Of a DNA stretch of 64,000 nt, positions 34,845 to 44,264 are shown piece by piece (the stretch's first letter is position 1; the number at the start of each line of letters is the position of its first letter). A program made the position numbers and the translations under genes. The DNA comes from Coprococcus_C sp934318045. GTDB lineage: Bacteria; Bacillota; Clostridia; Lachnospirales; Lachnospiraceae. Under the pieces are notes generated by a model that saw only the letters and a list, made by a program, of their open reading frames with translations, did no database searches and had not been told where the DNA came from. The stretch is taken from positions 186,001 to 250,000 of the forward strand of contig CAKREY010000002.1 in assembly GCA_934318045.1 (NCBI GenBank), written 5' to 3'.

Positions 34845-36572
34845 TTAATACTCGTCACCGGTCTCGTATGTAATCTTCTTCATCTCACCGATTGAAGTAA
34901 TACCATTCAATACATGCTGTGCAGCACCCATCTTCAAAGTAAGCATACCTTCTTTTAATGCCTGTTTCTCGATGACATCTGCAGTTGCTCCCTTCGAGAT
35001 AACCGCCTGCAGTTCTTTTGATACCGGCATCATCTCGTACACACCGATTCGTCCGGCATAACCGGTATCGCCGCAAAGCGGACAACCAACCGGCTCGTAG
35101 ATGATGACGTCATCATCCATATCTTCCGGTTTTATTCCGAGTACTTTCTTCTCGTCATCTTCTGCCAGTCTCGCCTGTTTGCAGGAATTGCAAAGTCTTC
35201 GCACGAGTCGCTGGGCGATGACACCAACCAACGCGTCTCCGGCTACATATGGTTCGATACCCATATCGATGATACGAGTGACCGTCGAAGCCGCTGAGTT
35301 CGTATGCAGGGTTGATACAACCAAGTGTCCGGTGATAGCGGCCTGTACCGCAATCTGCGCTGTCTCGGTATCACGGATCTCACCGATCATGATGATATCC
35401 GGGTCCTGACGGAGGATTGAACGAAGAGCTGCCGCGAAAGTAAGCTCTGCTTTGACATTTACCTGTACCTGATTGATACCGTCGATATTTGCCTCGACCG
35501 GATCTTCGACCGTGATGATATTTACATCTTCGGTATTTAACTCACTAAGTGATGTGTAAAGTGTCGTAGATTTACCGGAACCGGTTGGTCCTGTAACAAG
35601 GATGATACCATGTGGATTACTAAGGATACCATCGAATACTTTTAATTCTTTTGGTCCAAATCCAAGGGCGCTCTTCGGTTTTGTCAGTCCGTCCTTGGAA
35701 GTAAGTCTCATAACGGTTTTCTCACCATACACGGTCGGCAGGATAGATACACGGACATCATACTCTCTCCGGTCTACCATGATCGTGATACGACCATCCT
35801 GTGGTTTTCTTTTCTCTGCGATATCCATGCCGCCGATGATCTTGATACGGGCGCTGATACCTGCTAAAAGACCGATATCATAAGTCATGACATGTTTCAA
35901 TGCACCATCGATACGGTACCGTACGCGCACGCTGCTCTCGAGCGGTTCGATGTGGATATCGGATGCTCTCTGGCGAACACCGCCTTCGATGATCTGTTTT
36001 ACCAGAAGAACGATCGGCGAATTCTCGATATCCTCGTTCATAGCATCCTGGTCTGCTTCCGTCACACCGTTTTCCTGCATCTCTTTCCGGTACTGCTCGG
36101 CTGCTTCCATCGCCTGAGCATTTCCATAGTACTTTCCGATTGTTTCCATGACGTCGTCTTCCATGGCAAGCAACGGTTCTACCTGTGTATTCATGGCGAT
36201 ACCGATATCGTCGATGGCATTCAAATCCATCGGGTCTACCATCGCCACCCGCAAGATGTTCGGGTTGGCCTCGTCGTAGCCAATCGGAACCGCTTTGTAT
36301 TTGTTCACCAGATTTTCCGGTATCTGTTTGAGCAAATCTTCATCGAGTTTACAGGCTTTGAGCTCGATGTAATCAATTCCCATCTGGGTCGTCAGTACGG
36401 TAATCAAAAGCTCCTGGCTGATAAAGCCAAGCTCCATGATGATATTTCCGATACGACCGCCGTTTTCCTTCTGATAGGCCAGTGCCTCCTGAAGCTCCTC
36501 CTCCGTGATCGCTCCCGCTTCGACAAGCAGATCACCGATACGAATCTTCTTTCTTCCTCCAACAATCCGCAT
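34845..36572 (-). CDS. pilB: Pilus extension ATPase
   Basis: 575 residues. An N-terminal GspE-N/MshEN domain (IGDLLVEAGAITEEELQEAL) is followed by the ATPase core with Walker A TGPTGSGKSTTLY (about 327), Walker B IIMIGEIRDTETA and the zinc tetracysteine CNSC ... CPLC (about 460-500). It powers pilus assembly on PilC. It is the first gene of the locus. ATG 36572 follows GAGAGGGATTTGCT. Confidence 0.95.
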   Translation of the reverse strand: MRIVGGRKKIRIGDLLVEAGAITEEELQEALAYQKENGGRIGNIIMELGFISQELLITVLTTQMGIDYIELKACKLDEDLLKQIPENLVNKYKAVPIGYDEANPNILRVAMVDPMDLNAIDDIGIAMNTQVEPLLAMEDDVMETIGKYYGNAQAMEAAEQYRKEMQENGVTEADQDAMNEDIENSPIVLLVKQIIEGGVRQRASDIHIEPLESSVRVRYRIDGALKHVMTYDIGLLAGISARIKIIGGMDIAEKRKPQDGRITIMVDRREYDVRVSILPTVYGEKTVMRLTSKDGLTKPKSALGFGPKELKVFDGILSNPHGIILVTGPTGSGKSTTLYTSLSELNTEDVNIITVEDPVEANIDGINQVQVNVKAELTFAAALRSILRQDPDIIMIGEIRDTETAQIAVQAAITGHLVVSTLHTNSAASTVTRIIDMGIEPYVAGDALVGVIAQRLVRRLCNSCKQARLAEDDEKKVLGIKPEDMDDDVIIYEPVGCPLCGDTGYAGRIGVYEMMPVSKELQAVISKGATADVIEKQALKEGMLTLKMGAAQHVLNGITSIGEMKKITYETGDEY

Positions 36573-36606
36573 AGCAAATCCCTCTCATTAAAAATATAGT
36601 ATTTTC

Positions 36607-36612
36607 ATTATA
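36607..36612 (-). promoter_or_regulatory. pilB promoter (-10 element)
   Basis: An extended -10, TGC-TATAAT, about 35 bp before the start codon. The upstream region is a long T/A tract with no clear TTGACA. It is the likely main promoter of the pilus locus. Confidence 0.5.
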
Positions 36613-36696
36613 GCATAGCTTTTTTGAAAAAAAAAGCAATTTTTTGACATTACATCAGAATATCATGCCTACTCCTTTGCCTTGCATTTTTTTTCC

Positions 36697-37485
36697 TTAA
36701 TGCGTATATGTGTTATATGCTTTTGTATAAATTTTCATAATACAATGCGCAATTCGTTTTCCCCATATTTCTTCAAACATCCGTTCATCTTCATAATATC
36801 TTTTTGTATTATCAATAAAACATTTACTCGTTGCCCCATCATGGATCCTGTACCCAACCAGCGCACGTGAGTCATATGCAAAGCTGCCCTTTGTGTTTGC
36901 GATTTTCCGAAACGTATCCCAGTCAATGTTATATTGATACGTTGATGTAAACAGATTATCTCCTAATATTTTTTTTGAATAAGTGACCGTTGGACAACAA
37001 ACACTATTTCCAAAAGAAAAAATAATATTTTTAAAAAATTTATTTTTTGAAAGGCATTGTATTCTCATCGGCATGCGTAAAATTGCCCGAATAATACAAT
37101 TTATATCCATAGAGACTTCTCCGTTTTTTATCGGTCTGTATCCAGAAAAAAATATCGTTGCATCTGTACGTTTATGAAAAGCTTCCAGCATGCATTCAAC
37201 ATATTTGCTGTGGTATATATCATCTTGATGTGCAATTGTTACGAACGATGTGTCTGCACATGCTATTGAGAAATTCCAATCATCCCGTATATTACTTATC
37301 CCATTTCTGATCTTCAATTCCAGATTATATTTTTCAGCCATCTTTGTAATATAATCATTCGGTGTAGAAGTGCAAATTATGACTCCAGACTGAACTGTCT
37401 GGCGTAAAACAGATTTTATGCATATTTCCAGGTATTTTGATTTCTTATATGCACAGATTACAAATGTATGATCTTTATATTGCAT
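36697..37485 (-). CDS. Glycosyltransferase family 2-like protein
   Basis: About 262 residues from ATG 37485 (GCAGGAGAAATCAT upstream). It has a GT-A fold: HTFVICAYKKSKYLEICIKSVLRQT at the N-terminus, a donor-site Asp pair in TIAHQDDIYH, and RIHDGATSK near the end. It probably transfers a sugar from a nucleotide-sugar donor to a lipid-linked surface glycan. It is the last gene of a minus-strand glycan cluster. The substrate is unknown. Confidence 0.82.
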   Translation of the reverse strand: MQYKDHTFVICAYKKSKYLEICIKSVLRQTVQSGVIICTSTPNDYITKMAEKYNLELKIRNGISNIRDDWNFSIACADTSFVTIAHQDDIYHSKYVECMLEAFHKRTDATIFFSGYRPIKNGEVSMDINCIIRAILRMPMRIQCLSKNKFFKNIIFSFGNSVCCPTVTYSKKILGDNLFTSTYQYNIDWDTFRKIANTKGSFAYDSRALVGYRIHDGATSKCFIDNTKRYYEDERMFEEIWGKRIAHCIMKIYTKAYNTYTH

Positions 37486-37517
37486 ATGATTTCTCCTGCT
37501 TCTCATTTTTTAATTTA

Positions 37518-38837
37518 TCAAATTATATTAATTTCAAACACACATCTCATTACACTGAGGATACACATCAAAAACAATGCTGTATCCATTATTTTCCTTT
37601 TTTCATCTGTAAGCTTATGTTCACCGGTCACAAGCACAGCTACAAGGGTCAGAATTATTATATAATACAAAAATGTATACGTCCTTTCAAAAGCGCCAAA
37701 CCCTTTTCCTGAAAACCCCACTGTCATCCTACCTGCAAACCCGGCTGCAAGACTGACAAAAATCATCCAATACCGCATTGTATTTCCCAACAGTTCATAC
37801 AGGCAAATCATAATACAGACAATCCCAAGCGCTGCAATAATAACCGGAGTAATCAACTTCACATCATGGTAGTCCTTACATTGTTTTAATACCATCAAAT
37901 ATACACCTGTGCCTGCCGATAAAACTGTAATCATTACCGGTATCAGTGAAAGAATTCTCACAACCATCTTCTGTCCGGATAAACAACACTGTAAACAAAG
38001 CAAAACGCAAAAACAGATAAACAGGTAATTCCGACTAAAAAACAAATGATGCAGTGTCGAAATAAATCCCATAATTATCTTGTCTGCCAACGACAAATCA
38101 TCGGCACCGGAATACACAGCATACCGCATTTCGTTATTTCCACTCAGCAAATGTCCTGCTACGCTGCTCACCGCTATAATCATCTGCACATAAATAAGCG
38201 GCATTATTTTTTTATCTTTTATTGACACAATTGACATGAACAAAAAAATCACAGCCAATGTAACAGAAAGTTCTTCTTTGTTTACCGCAAATAAAGTAGC
38301 AATACATATCGGAATCCAGTATTTGTTACATTTTTTCCCATTTGTAAAATAATCCCGGATTGTAAAGCATGACAGCAGCCCTGATACCAACGGCCACATA
38401 TATGTCACAGATGTAACTACCCATCCTACATCTGTTATGATCTCGAACGGAAACAACAAAACAAGCGCTAGTGCCAACCACACGTTTTCTTTTTCTTTAC
38501 ACGCACTACTGAAGATCATCACGCAATATAATCCAAGCAGCATCATTGCAATATTGCATATCCCCCATACTTTAATATCAAAATGAAACAAAACCCAGAT
38601 AAGCGGATTGATTATAAATCTGGAACTCCACCCGGTAAACGAAGCTCTTGCATGCAACAGTTCTTCTGTTATCGTCGGTTTCAGGTTTTGTACAACCTCC
38701 ACGTCATCACCATAGGATTCGTACCCTAGCACATGATATAGCAAAAGGATTATAAAATACAGTAAACATACAAAGATTACCGATTTGTTTCCTTCATCTT
38801 TTGATAATATACACTTGTCATCTTTTCGTTCTTTCAC
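37518..38837 (-). CDS. Polytopic membrane protein, putative glucosyltransferase-type (GT-C-like)
   Basis: 439 residues with about 10-11 hydrophobic segments. The first extracytoplasmic loop contains GYESYGDDVEV and then RASFTGWSSRF, an acidic pair followed by W-S-R, as in GT-C enzymes and in DUF6056/GtrII-like proteins of surface glycan clusters. It lies next to a GtrB-like gene, so it may move the glucosyl residue from undecaprenyl phosphate to the glycan. That role is inferred from topology and neighbours. Confidence 0.6.
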   Translation of the reverse strand: MKERKDDKCILSKDEGNKSVIFVCLLYFIILLLYHVLGYESYGDDVEVVQNLKPTITEELLHARASFTGWSSRFIINPLIWVLFHFDIKVWGICNIAMMLLGLYCVMIFSSACKEKENVWLALALVLLFPFEIITDVGWVVTSVTYMWPLVSGLLSCFTIRDYFTNGKKCNKYWIPICIATLFAVNKEELSVTLAVIFLFMSIVSIKDKKIMPLIYVQMIIAVSSVAGHLLSGNNEMRYAVYSGADDLSLADKIIMGFISTLHHLFFSRNYLFICFCVLLCLQCCLSGQKMVVRILSLIPVMITVLSAGTGVYLMVLKQCKDYHDVKLITPVIIAALGIVCIMICLYELLGNTMRYWMIFVSLAAGFAGRMTVGFSGKGFGAFERTYTFLYYIIILTLVAVLVTGEHKLTDEKRKIMDTALFLMCILSVMRCVFEINII

Positions 38838-38852
38838 CGGTATACATCCTCA

Positions 38853-39800
38853 TCATTTTATAATAGCATCTTCAATGATATATCTTGGTCTGTCTTTCAC
38901 TTCCAAATATATCTTACTTATATATTCGCCAACAATTCCGATACTAAATATCTGGAAACCACCAAGAAGTAATATGACCGCCATCACGGTTGTCCATCCT
39001 TTTATCGTGTTTCCCATCGCATTTCCGATCAATATGTAAACCAGATATACCACACTTGCCAGGCATACCAAAAAACCCATTGTCGTAATCATCCGAATTG
39101 GTTTCACACTGCAGGAAGTGATTCCCTCTACAGCAAAGCGAAACATTTTTTTGACCGGATATTTGGACTGTCCCGCCACTCTTTCTCCACGATCATATTC
39201 CACTGTCGACGATTTATATCCAATCATAGGAACAATTCCACGCAAAAACAAATTAACTTCCCGAAATTGTTCTAACCCTCTTAAAGCTCTTTTGGACATC
39301 AACCGGTAATCGGCATGGTTGTACACCATATCCACGCCAAACAATCGCATCAGTTTATAGAACGCCAATGCTGTGTATTTCTTGAAGGCAGTATCTTTTT
39401 TTCTTGATCTCCGGACTCCGTATACAATGTCATTTCCTTTTTTATATTCTTCGACAAATTTATCTATCACTTCTACGTCATCCTGTAAATCTGCATCCAT
39501 CGATATCACAATATCCGCGTATTCTTTTGCCGTCATAAGCCCTGCCAGAAGTGCGTTCTGATGTCCTTTGTTTCTCGACAAGGTAATACCAGTAACATAT
39601 TCATCTTGTCGATATAGCGCCTGTATAATATCCCATGTACGATCCTGAGATCCATCGTTTACATACAATATCCTGCTTTTTTCTGAAATGGCTCCATCTT
39701 TTATCATCCGTCTGAGTTTATCTCTTACGAATCGATTTGTCTTAGGAAGTACTTCTTCTTCGTTATAACACGGAATTACCAAAAACAGTATCGGTTCCAT
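38853..39800 (-). CDS. GtrB-type undecaprenyl-phosphate glycosyltransferase
   Basis: About 315 residues from ATG 39800 (GAGGGAGTGAACGAT upstream). An N-terminal GT2 domain (FLVIPCYNEEEVLPKT, YVNDGSQDRTW, SMDADLQDD) is followed by two C-terminal membrane segments (about 230-290), the layout of GtrB, ArnC and dolichol-phosphate mannose synthase-like enzymes. These load a sugar onto undecaprenyl phosphate for use outside the membrane. The gene pairs well with the polytopic protein just downstream. Confidence 0.88.
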   Translation of the reverse strand: MEPILFLVIPCYNEEEVLPKTNRFVRDKLRRMIKDGAISEKSRILYVNDGSQDRTWDIIQALYRQDEYVTGITLSRNKGHQNALLAGLMTAKEYADIVISMDADLQDDVEVIDKFVEEYKKGNDIVYGVRRSRKKDTAFKKYTALAFYKLMRLFGVDMVYNHADYRLMSKRALRGLEQFREVNLFLRGIVPMIGYKSSTVEYDRGERVAGQSKYPVKKMFRFAVEGITSCSVKPIRMITTMGFLVCLASVVYLVYILIGNAMGNTIKGWTTVMAVILLLGGFQIFSIGIVGEYISKIYLEVKDRPRYIIEDAIIK

Positions 39801-39820
39801 ATCGTTCACTCCCTCACAGT

Positions 39821-40762
39821 TTATTTTTCTCGTATAACAAAAGTTGCGCATGCTCCGTCTTTTCTTTTATCCAATTTATGTCTGTCCGGATATGTGCCCA
39901 ATCCGTAGAGCAGCAATTTCAGAAAAGGAATATTTGTAATATCTACAGACCTCCCTTTTTTTTCACTTTTAGCAACGATATATTCTATCGGTTCCGTTTC
40001 ACTTGAATATTCAATTATCTTCATCCCATGTTTCTGAACCAATGTATTCATGCTGCTATATGTATGAATATAGATATGTCGCGGCGGATCAAATACAGTC
40101 TGATTAATTCCAAACCGTTTCCAGTAATATCTTGAAAACTGTGGAAGTTTCATCACAATTATCCCATTTTCCCTTAGGAGACCTTTTGCCCGCTCTAAGA
40201 CTTTATGCTCATCACATATATGTTCAAACGAATGTTCAAAAATAATGTAATCAAATTTTTTATCTATAAAAAACGAATCTTCATCCAAAGAACCTTTATA
40301 TATGGTTATCGTGCTTTCCTTATCTTTATAGACAATATCTTCTTTTACATTTGGTTCCAATCCATACAGATTTTTAAACCCGATCCATTGAAGCTGTCGT
40401 AATCGTTGTCCGTCGCCGCATCCAATATCCAATATAGACACGTTTTTATTTACATTACGCATAAATTTATAATTGGACGGAAACACCATTTCAATCATCT
40501 TCCCAAGTAAATCCCGTCCGGTGATCTGGTATCGAAATAAATGATTCCACATTCTCGTACGAAACCCTTTATTTGACGTATTCAGCGAATAATAGTTGTC
40601 TGAATCATAATACTTATCTAAATCTTCCGGGATATTTCGGATCTGCAGACAGCCACACGAAGCACATTTAAAATACTCCCATGTTCCTTTTGTTCCATAA
40701 CAGATTCCCTTTAACTTTATATACTTACCCGTAAACTTTTCTTCGCAAATCCTACAGTTCAT
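39821..40762 (-). CDS. SAM-dependent methyltransferase with zinc-ribbon N-terminus
   Basis: 313 residues. N-terminal CxxC pairs (CRICEE and CASCGC) form a likely zinc ribbon; the class I methyltransferase motif I is VSILDIGCGDGQRL (about 98-111). Similar proteins methylate sugars in surface-glycan clusters. Cys and Trp/Tyr-rich spacing (YFKCASCGCLQI, then DLDKYYDSDNYYS) is typical of this subgroup. The substrate is not predictable. It lies between the flippase and the GtrB-like gene. Confidence 0.8.
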   Translation of the reverse strand: MNCRICEEKFTGKYIKLKGICYGTKGTWEYFKCASCGCLQIRNIPEDLDKYYDSDNYYSLNTSNKGFRTRMWNHLFRYQITGRDLLGKMIEMVFPSNYKFMRNVNKNVSILDIGCGDGQRLRQLQWIGFKNLYGLEPNVKEDIVYKDKESTITIYKGSLDEDSFFIDKKFDYIIFEHSFEHICDEHKVLERAKGLLRENGIIVMKLPQFSRYYWKRFGINQTVFDPPRHIYIHTYSSMNTLVQKHGMKIIEYSSETEPIEYIVAKSEKKGRSVDITNIPFLKLLLYGLGTYPDRHKLDKRKDGACATFVIREK

Positions 40763-40777
40763 AAGCCACCCCTTATA

Positions 40778-42202
40778 CTATTGTTTAACTATGTTAACGT
40801 GTTTCTTCTGTACAAACCAAAAAGCCAAAAAAATCAAAAGCATCACTAATATTCTTAAGGCAAGATACTTATAACCAAGTGTCCCTGCAAGAACAAGTAC
40901 TAAGAACACTAAATACAATCCTAAAAACTGTCCTGTTTTATACATATTTGTTTTGTTATTTTTTCTTATGATTCTTATATATATATAATAGTTCAGCATG
41001 GTATATACAATATAACTGATCAGTGTCGTAACTCCGGCGGCATAATAGCCAAAAGCAGGTATAGCAATCGCATTTAAAACTATATTCAACACAGTTACCA
41101 CACACGATATAACAGCAAGCGGCTTCGGAGTTTCATAATATAACTGTATGTTGATAAACAATTGTGAAAAAAACAAAAGCAAAACACTGCTTGCAACCCA
41201 AGGTACAATCCATATTGCCGAATAATAACTGCGCCCTCCTATAACCAGGATAACCTCCGGTGCAAAAAATACAATGCATAATACAAGCATTGCAACTACA
41301 ACTGCATTTTTAATCGCCTGCCGATGAATTTGCATGTTGTCCGATGAATTTATTTTCTCATACAGCAAGGGAATATATGAATTATTTAATGCATTTGAAA
41401 CCAACGTAATCAAAATCGCCAACGAATAAGCCATTCCGTATATCGCTGCTTTTTCCTTGCCGCAAAAATGATCAATCATAATCCGATCACTTTGATTCAA
41501 CACTGTTTGAGACAAGAAATAAGCAATCAGAGGAACATGTGACTTTATAATAAATGTAAATACATCTTTATTAAAGACCGATTTTGATGTAATATAATTT
41601 CGTATTCCCTGAAACAAACCGATCACAGTTGGTATTATTACCATACCAATTATCATTGCATACCCCTTTTCAGAGTTGCAAAGGACTAATACAAGAGCAA
41701 CAATCGGAGACAGCACCGAATACAAAGAAGGTAATATCACTGCCTTTTTATACTGATTCAGAAATCTCCAACGACTTTCTATTAACTGAACCGGTAAATA
41801 GGTTACAACATTGACTATCATGACTACCAGCATAAACCCGGGTAATCCAAATAGCAATACTACTTTTTCCCGGAACAGAAGTACTACTATTCCAAACATA
41901 GTGCTCAGACAAATACAGATTGTCTGGCAAGTAGATATATATTCATCTCTTTTTTCCGAAAAGATTTCCATTGCTTTCGGAAAAAAGCCGGTCGATAAGT
42001 TCAACGTAAAAAAAACAGTAGCAATCTCCACCCAGGATACATAAATCGTATATTGTCCATACTGTTCAAGCGTTAACATTCTGGCAAAAACAGGCCATGT
42101 GAGCATCTGGATACCCTTTTGTAAAAGTACACAAAGCACATATGCAAGAGATGTTTTTGTAACAATTGAAGTTGTTTTTAATTTCGAAATAACCGTACGC
42201 AT
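40778..42202 (-). CDS. Wzx-type lipid-linked glycan flippase
   Basis: About 474 residues with 12-14 hydrophobic segments of the MATE/MOP polysaccharide-transport type (LAYVLCVLLQKGIQMLTWPVFARMLTLEQYG at the N-terminus, with the usual LxxxEYGxY pattern). It moves undecaprenyl-linked repeat units across the membrane. ATG 42202 (GGTAGGTTGT upstream) is preferred to the TTG at 42214. It is the first gene of the minus-strand glycan cluster and is divergent from the glycosyltransferase at 42250. Confidence 0.88.
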   Translation of the reverse strand: MRTVISKLKTTSIVTKTSLAYVLCVLLQKGIQMLTWPVFARMLTLEQYGQYTIYVSWVEIATVFFTLNLSTGFFPKAMEIFSEKRDEYISTCQTICICLSTMFGIVVLLFREKVVLLFGLPGFMLVVMIVNVVTYLPVQLIESRWRFLNQYKKAVILPSLYSVLSPIVALVLVLCNSEKGYAMIIGMVIIPTVIGLFQGIRNYITSKSVFNKDVFTFIIKSHVPLIAYFLSQTVLNQSDRIMIDHFCGKEKAAIYGMAYSLAILITLVSNALNNSYIPLLYEKINSSDNMQIHRQAIKNAVVVAMLVLCIVFFAPEVILVIGGRSYYSAIWIVPWVASSVLLLFFSQLFINIQLYYETPKPLAVISCVVTVLNIVLNAIAIPAFGYYAAGVTTLISYIVYTMLNYYIYIRIIRKNNKTNMYKTGQFLGLYLVFLVLVLAGTLGYKYLALRILVMLLIFLAFWFVQKKHVNIVKQ

Positions 42203-42249
42203 ACAACCTACCAATCAACACTATACATTTATATTAATAAGGAGTACTC

Positions 42250-43224
42250 ATGTTATCCATTAGTTTTATCATTCCATTATACAACGGGCAAAACTACATC
42301 AAACGATGTATAAAAAGCATTTTATCCCTCAGAGGTATCTCTGGAGAATTGATTATCATAAATGATGGCTCTACAGATAAATCCCTGGAAATTGTTAACC
42401 TTGCTATTATAGCATACAATAAACACAATTTTAACATAATAATCGAAAATCAACCAAATTCAGGAGTTGCTGCAGCAAGGAATCGTGGAATCGCCCTTGC
42501 TACAAAAGAATTTCTTTCTTTTGTTGATCAAGATGATTTTTTATTACCAAATTTTGTATCTGTTTTTGATAAGCAGGATTTCTCCGAATATGATATGATT
42601 ATCGGAGGGTATTGCAGAAAGAACAAAAGCAATACCACAACTAAAAAATTCGTACCGACAAACGCGGAATTTGCCAAATATTGTCTGACATATCCATGGG
42701 GGAGATTGATTCGCAGGCAATTTTTACTAACCAATCATATCTCTTTTCTGAAAACAGGTATTGGTGAAGACATATATTTTAATCTGGTTGCTTATTCCTA
42801 TACCAACCGAATCAAAATGATTCAAGATTACGCATACGTCTGGTATATAAATGAGCAATCTGTTTCAAATACAGAATATGTCTATATTAATAGCAAAACC
42901 GATTCTATCCAGACTTTTGATGCTATACTCCAAGATATATCCAAAGATTTTTGTGATCAAAAACGTTACGTTGAATATTATTTCATAAAATATATTGTAT
43001 GGTTTTTACTATCCAATGCGAAGAAAAGTGATTACAAAATGCTTATCAATGAACGAAATCGTTTATTTACATGGTTAAAACTACATTACCCGGATTACCA
43101 GCATAATCCTTCTCTGAATCCGCTTCGTCCAAAAGGAGATTCTTTTGTAAACAAGATATCTGTCAGCATTTATTTTCTACTATACAAATTACATATAGAC
43201 TGGGTTTTATTGAAATTATTGTAA
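42250..43224 (+). CDS. Glycosyltransferase family 2
   Basis: 324 residues on the plus strand. GT-A signatures are SFIIPLYNGQNYIKRCIKSIL, LIIINDGSTDKS and SFVDQDDFLLP, with acceptor-site LKTGIGEDIYFNL. It resembles capsule and exopolysaccharide glycosyltransferases. AAGGAGTACTC precedes ATG 42250. It has low GC compared with the housekeeping genes and is divergently oriented, which suggests separate acquisition. Confidence 0.9.
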   Translation: MLSISFIIPLYNGQNYIKRCIKSILSLRGISGELIIINDGSTDKSLEIVNLAIIAYNKHNFNIIIENQPNSGVAAARNRGIALATKEFLSFVDQDDFLLPNFVSVFDKQDFSEYDMIIGGYCRKNKSNTTTKKFVPTNAEFAKYCLTYPWGRLIRRQFLLTNHISFLKTGIGEDIYFNLVAYSYTNRIKMIQDYAYVWYINEQSVSNTEYVYINSKTDSIQTFDAILQDISKDFCDQKRYVEYYFIKYIVWFLLSNAKKSDYKMLINERNRLFTWLKLHYPDYQHNPSLNPLRPKGDSFVNKISVSIYFLLYKLHIDWVLLKLL

Positions 43225-43267
43225 ACCCGGTAAAGCATTCGCTCGACATATCATTACTCTTATTTCT

Positions 43268-43345
43268 GGATACACAAGGAATCACAATTAAAAAAGTCCG
43301 CTCACAATTACAAATAAAGCGGATATACACATGCCTTGTGTATCC
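43268..43345. repeat. Nested inverted repeat between convergent genes
   Basis: A perfect 12-bp outer arm GGATACACAAGG (43268-43279) / CCTTGTGTATCC (43334-43345) encloses an inner arm TCCGCT (43297-43302) / AGCGGA (43318-43323). No T-run follows either side. It sits in the 161-bp gap between the plus-strand glycosyltransferase and the minus-strand PD-(D/E)XK-like gene. It may be a structured transcript end or the remains of a small element. Confidence 0.6.
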
Positions 43346-43385
43346 TCATCTCTATCTGTTCATTTTGCGAATCGTATTATATCTT

Positions 43386-44264
43386 CTATAAGTTAATTGT
43401 GTATTCAAAATACGCATCCATATTTACCCGGATTACCTGATCCTCATCCTCCAACTTCACCCCGTTTTTTTCATTTTTTCCTATTTCATTTATCCTATTT
43501 ATCAGATCTCTCCGCCCTCTTTCTGGCTTTTTTTCTCTGTTCTTTGCTTCAAGAAACAGTAATTGCTTTTCTCGTCTGTTTAGGAATATCACCAGTCCAT
43601 CAAATTCACACTTCTTTGATTTGCTTTTTTCGTCTTCATAAACTTCTATGCTCGCAGGAATACATATGCTCAAATCTCTTTTCTTATCTTCCCTCAACCG
43701 CATAATCATGAATTCTGTTTCATGGCTGATGTCTTTGTTTGCCTTGTTATTATCCAGATACTGTTGCAAAGCAGTAATCCTTCTCTTATTTCCTGTATTG
43801 CACGACGAGCACATTTCTTCATCTATCGTTGGTTTGATTGCGAGGGGAGTGTATCCAAAGAGATAATACAGGAACAGCTTTGCACTCATCAAATATCTGG
43901 AATCTGCCATATCTACTTTGTTTTTGTTCTGTGCATTCGCAACACATTGCATGATTTTATACGCTGCTTTTATTTTCTTTTGGGCGTCACAATTTCTTTT
44001 TATTGCAACGATGATTGTCTTTTCACCATGATTTCGGTTATATGTTCCAATCCTTACATGTTCCAGTTTGTCAAGTTTTATGATGATTTCCTGCGCAATC
44101 GGTGCTTGTTCTTTTGTATATGTCAATTTTAGCATTTCTTCCGTATCATAATCCATCTCTGCGCCATATCTCTTATTCAATGCACTCGCAGGATTCATGA
44201 AGCATGTTTCAAAATATTCGTCAGCCGACTGATCATGTTCCAGTTTGCGAACCATTTTTTTCAT
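43386..44264 (-). CDS. Uncharacterised protein with a PD-(D/E)XK nuclease-like motif
   Basis: 292 residues. The C-terminal half has KKCEFDGLVIFLNRR then QLLFLEAKNREKK: Asp, strand, 16 residues, Glu-x-Lys (approximately D224, E241, K243). This is the core arrangement of PD-(D/E)XK nucleases. A CxxC (MCSSCNTGNKRR) lies near residue 150. No ribosome binding site precedes ATG 44264. Instead the start overlaps the end of a small upstream frame by 32 bp, which suggests translational coupling. I know no named family for the full protein. A role in defence or nucleic-acid cleavage is inferred from the motif and from the accessory location, next to repeats and an Rpn remnant. Confidence 0.7.
   Translation of the reverse strand: MKKMVRKLEHDQSADEYFETCFMNPASALNKRYGAEMDYDTEEMLKLTYTKEQAPIAQEIIIKLDKLEHVRIGTYNRNHGEKTIIVAIKRNCDAQKKIKAAYKIMQCVANAQNKNKVDMADSRYLMSAKLFLYYLFGYTPLAIKPTIDEEMCSSCNTGNKRRITALQQYLDNNKANKDISHETEFMIMRLREDKKRDLSICIPASIEVYEDEKSKSKKCEFDGLVIFLNRREKQLLFLEAKNREKKPERGRRDLINRINEIGKNEKNGVKLEDEDQVIRVNMDAYFEYTINL

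Noticed and set aside
43268..43345. Ends of an insertion sequence
   Set aside because: Only 54 bp lie between the arms and no transposase or target duplication is visible.
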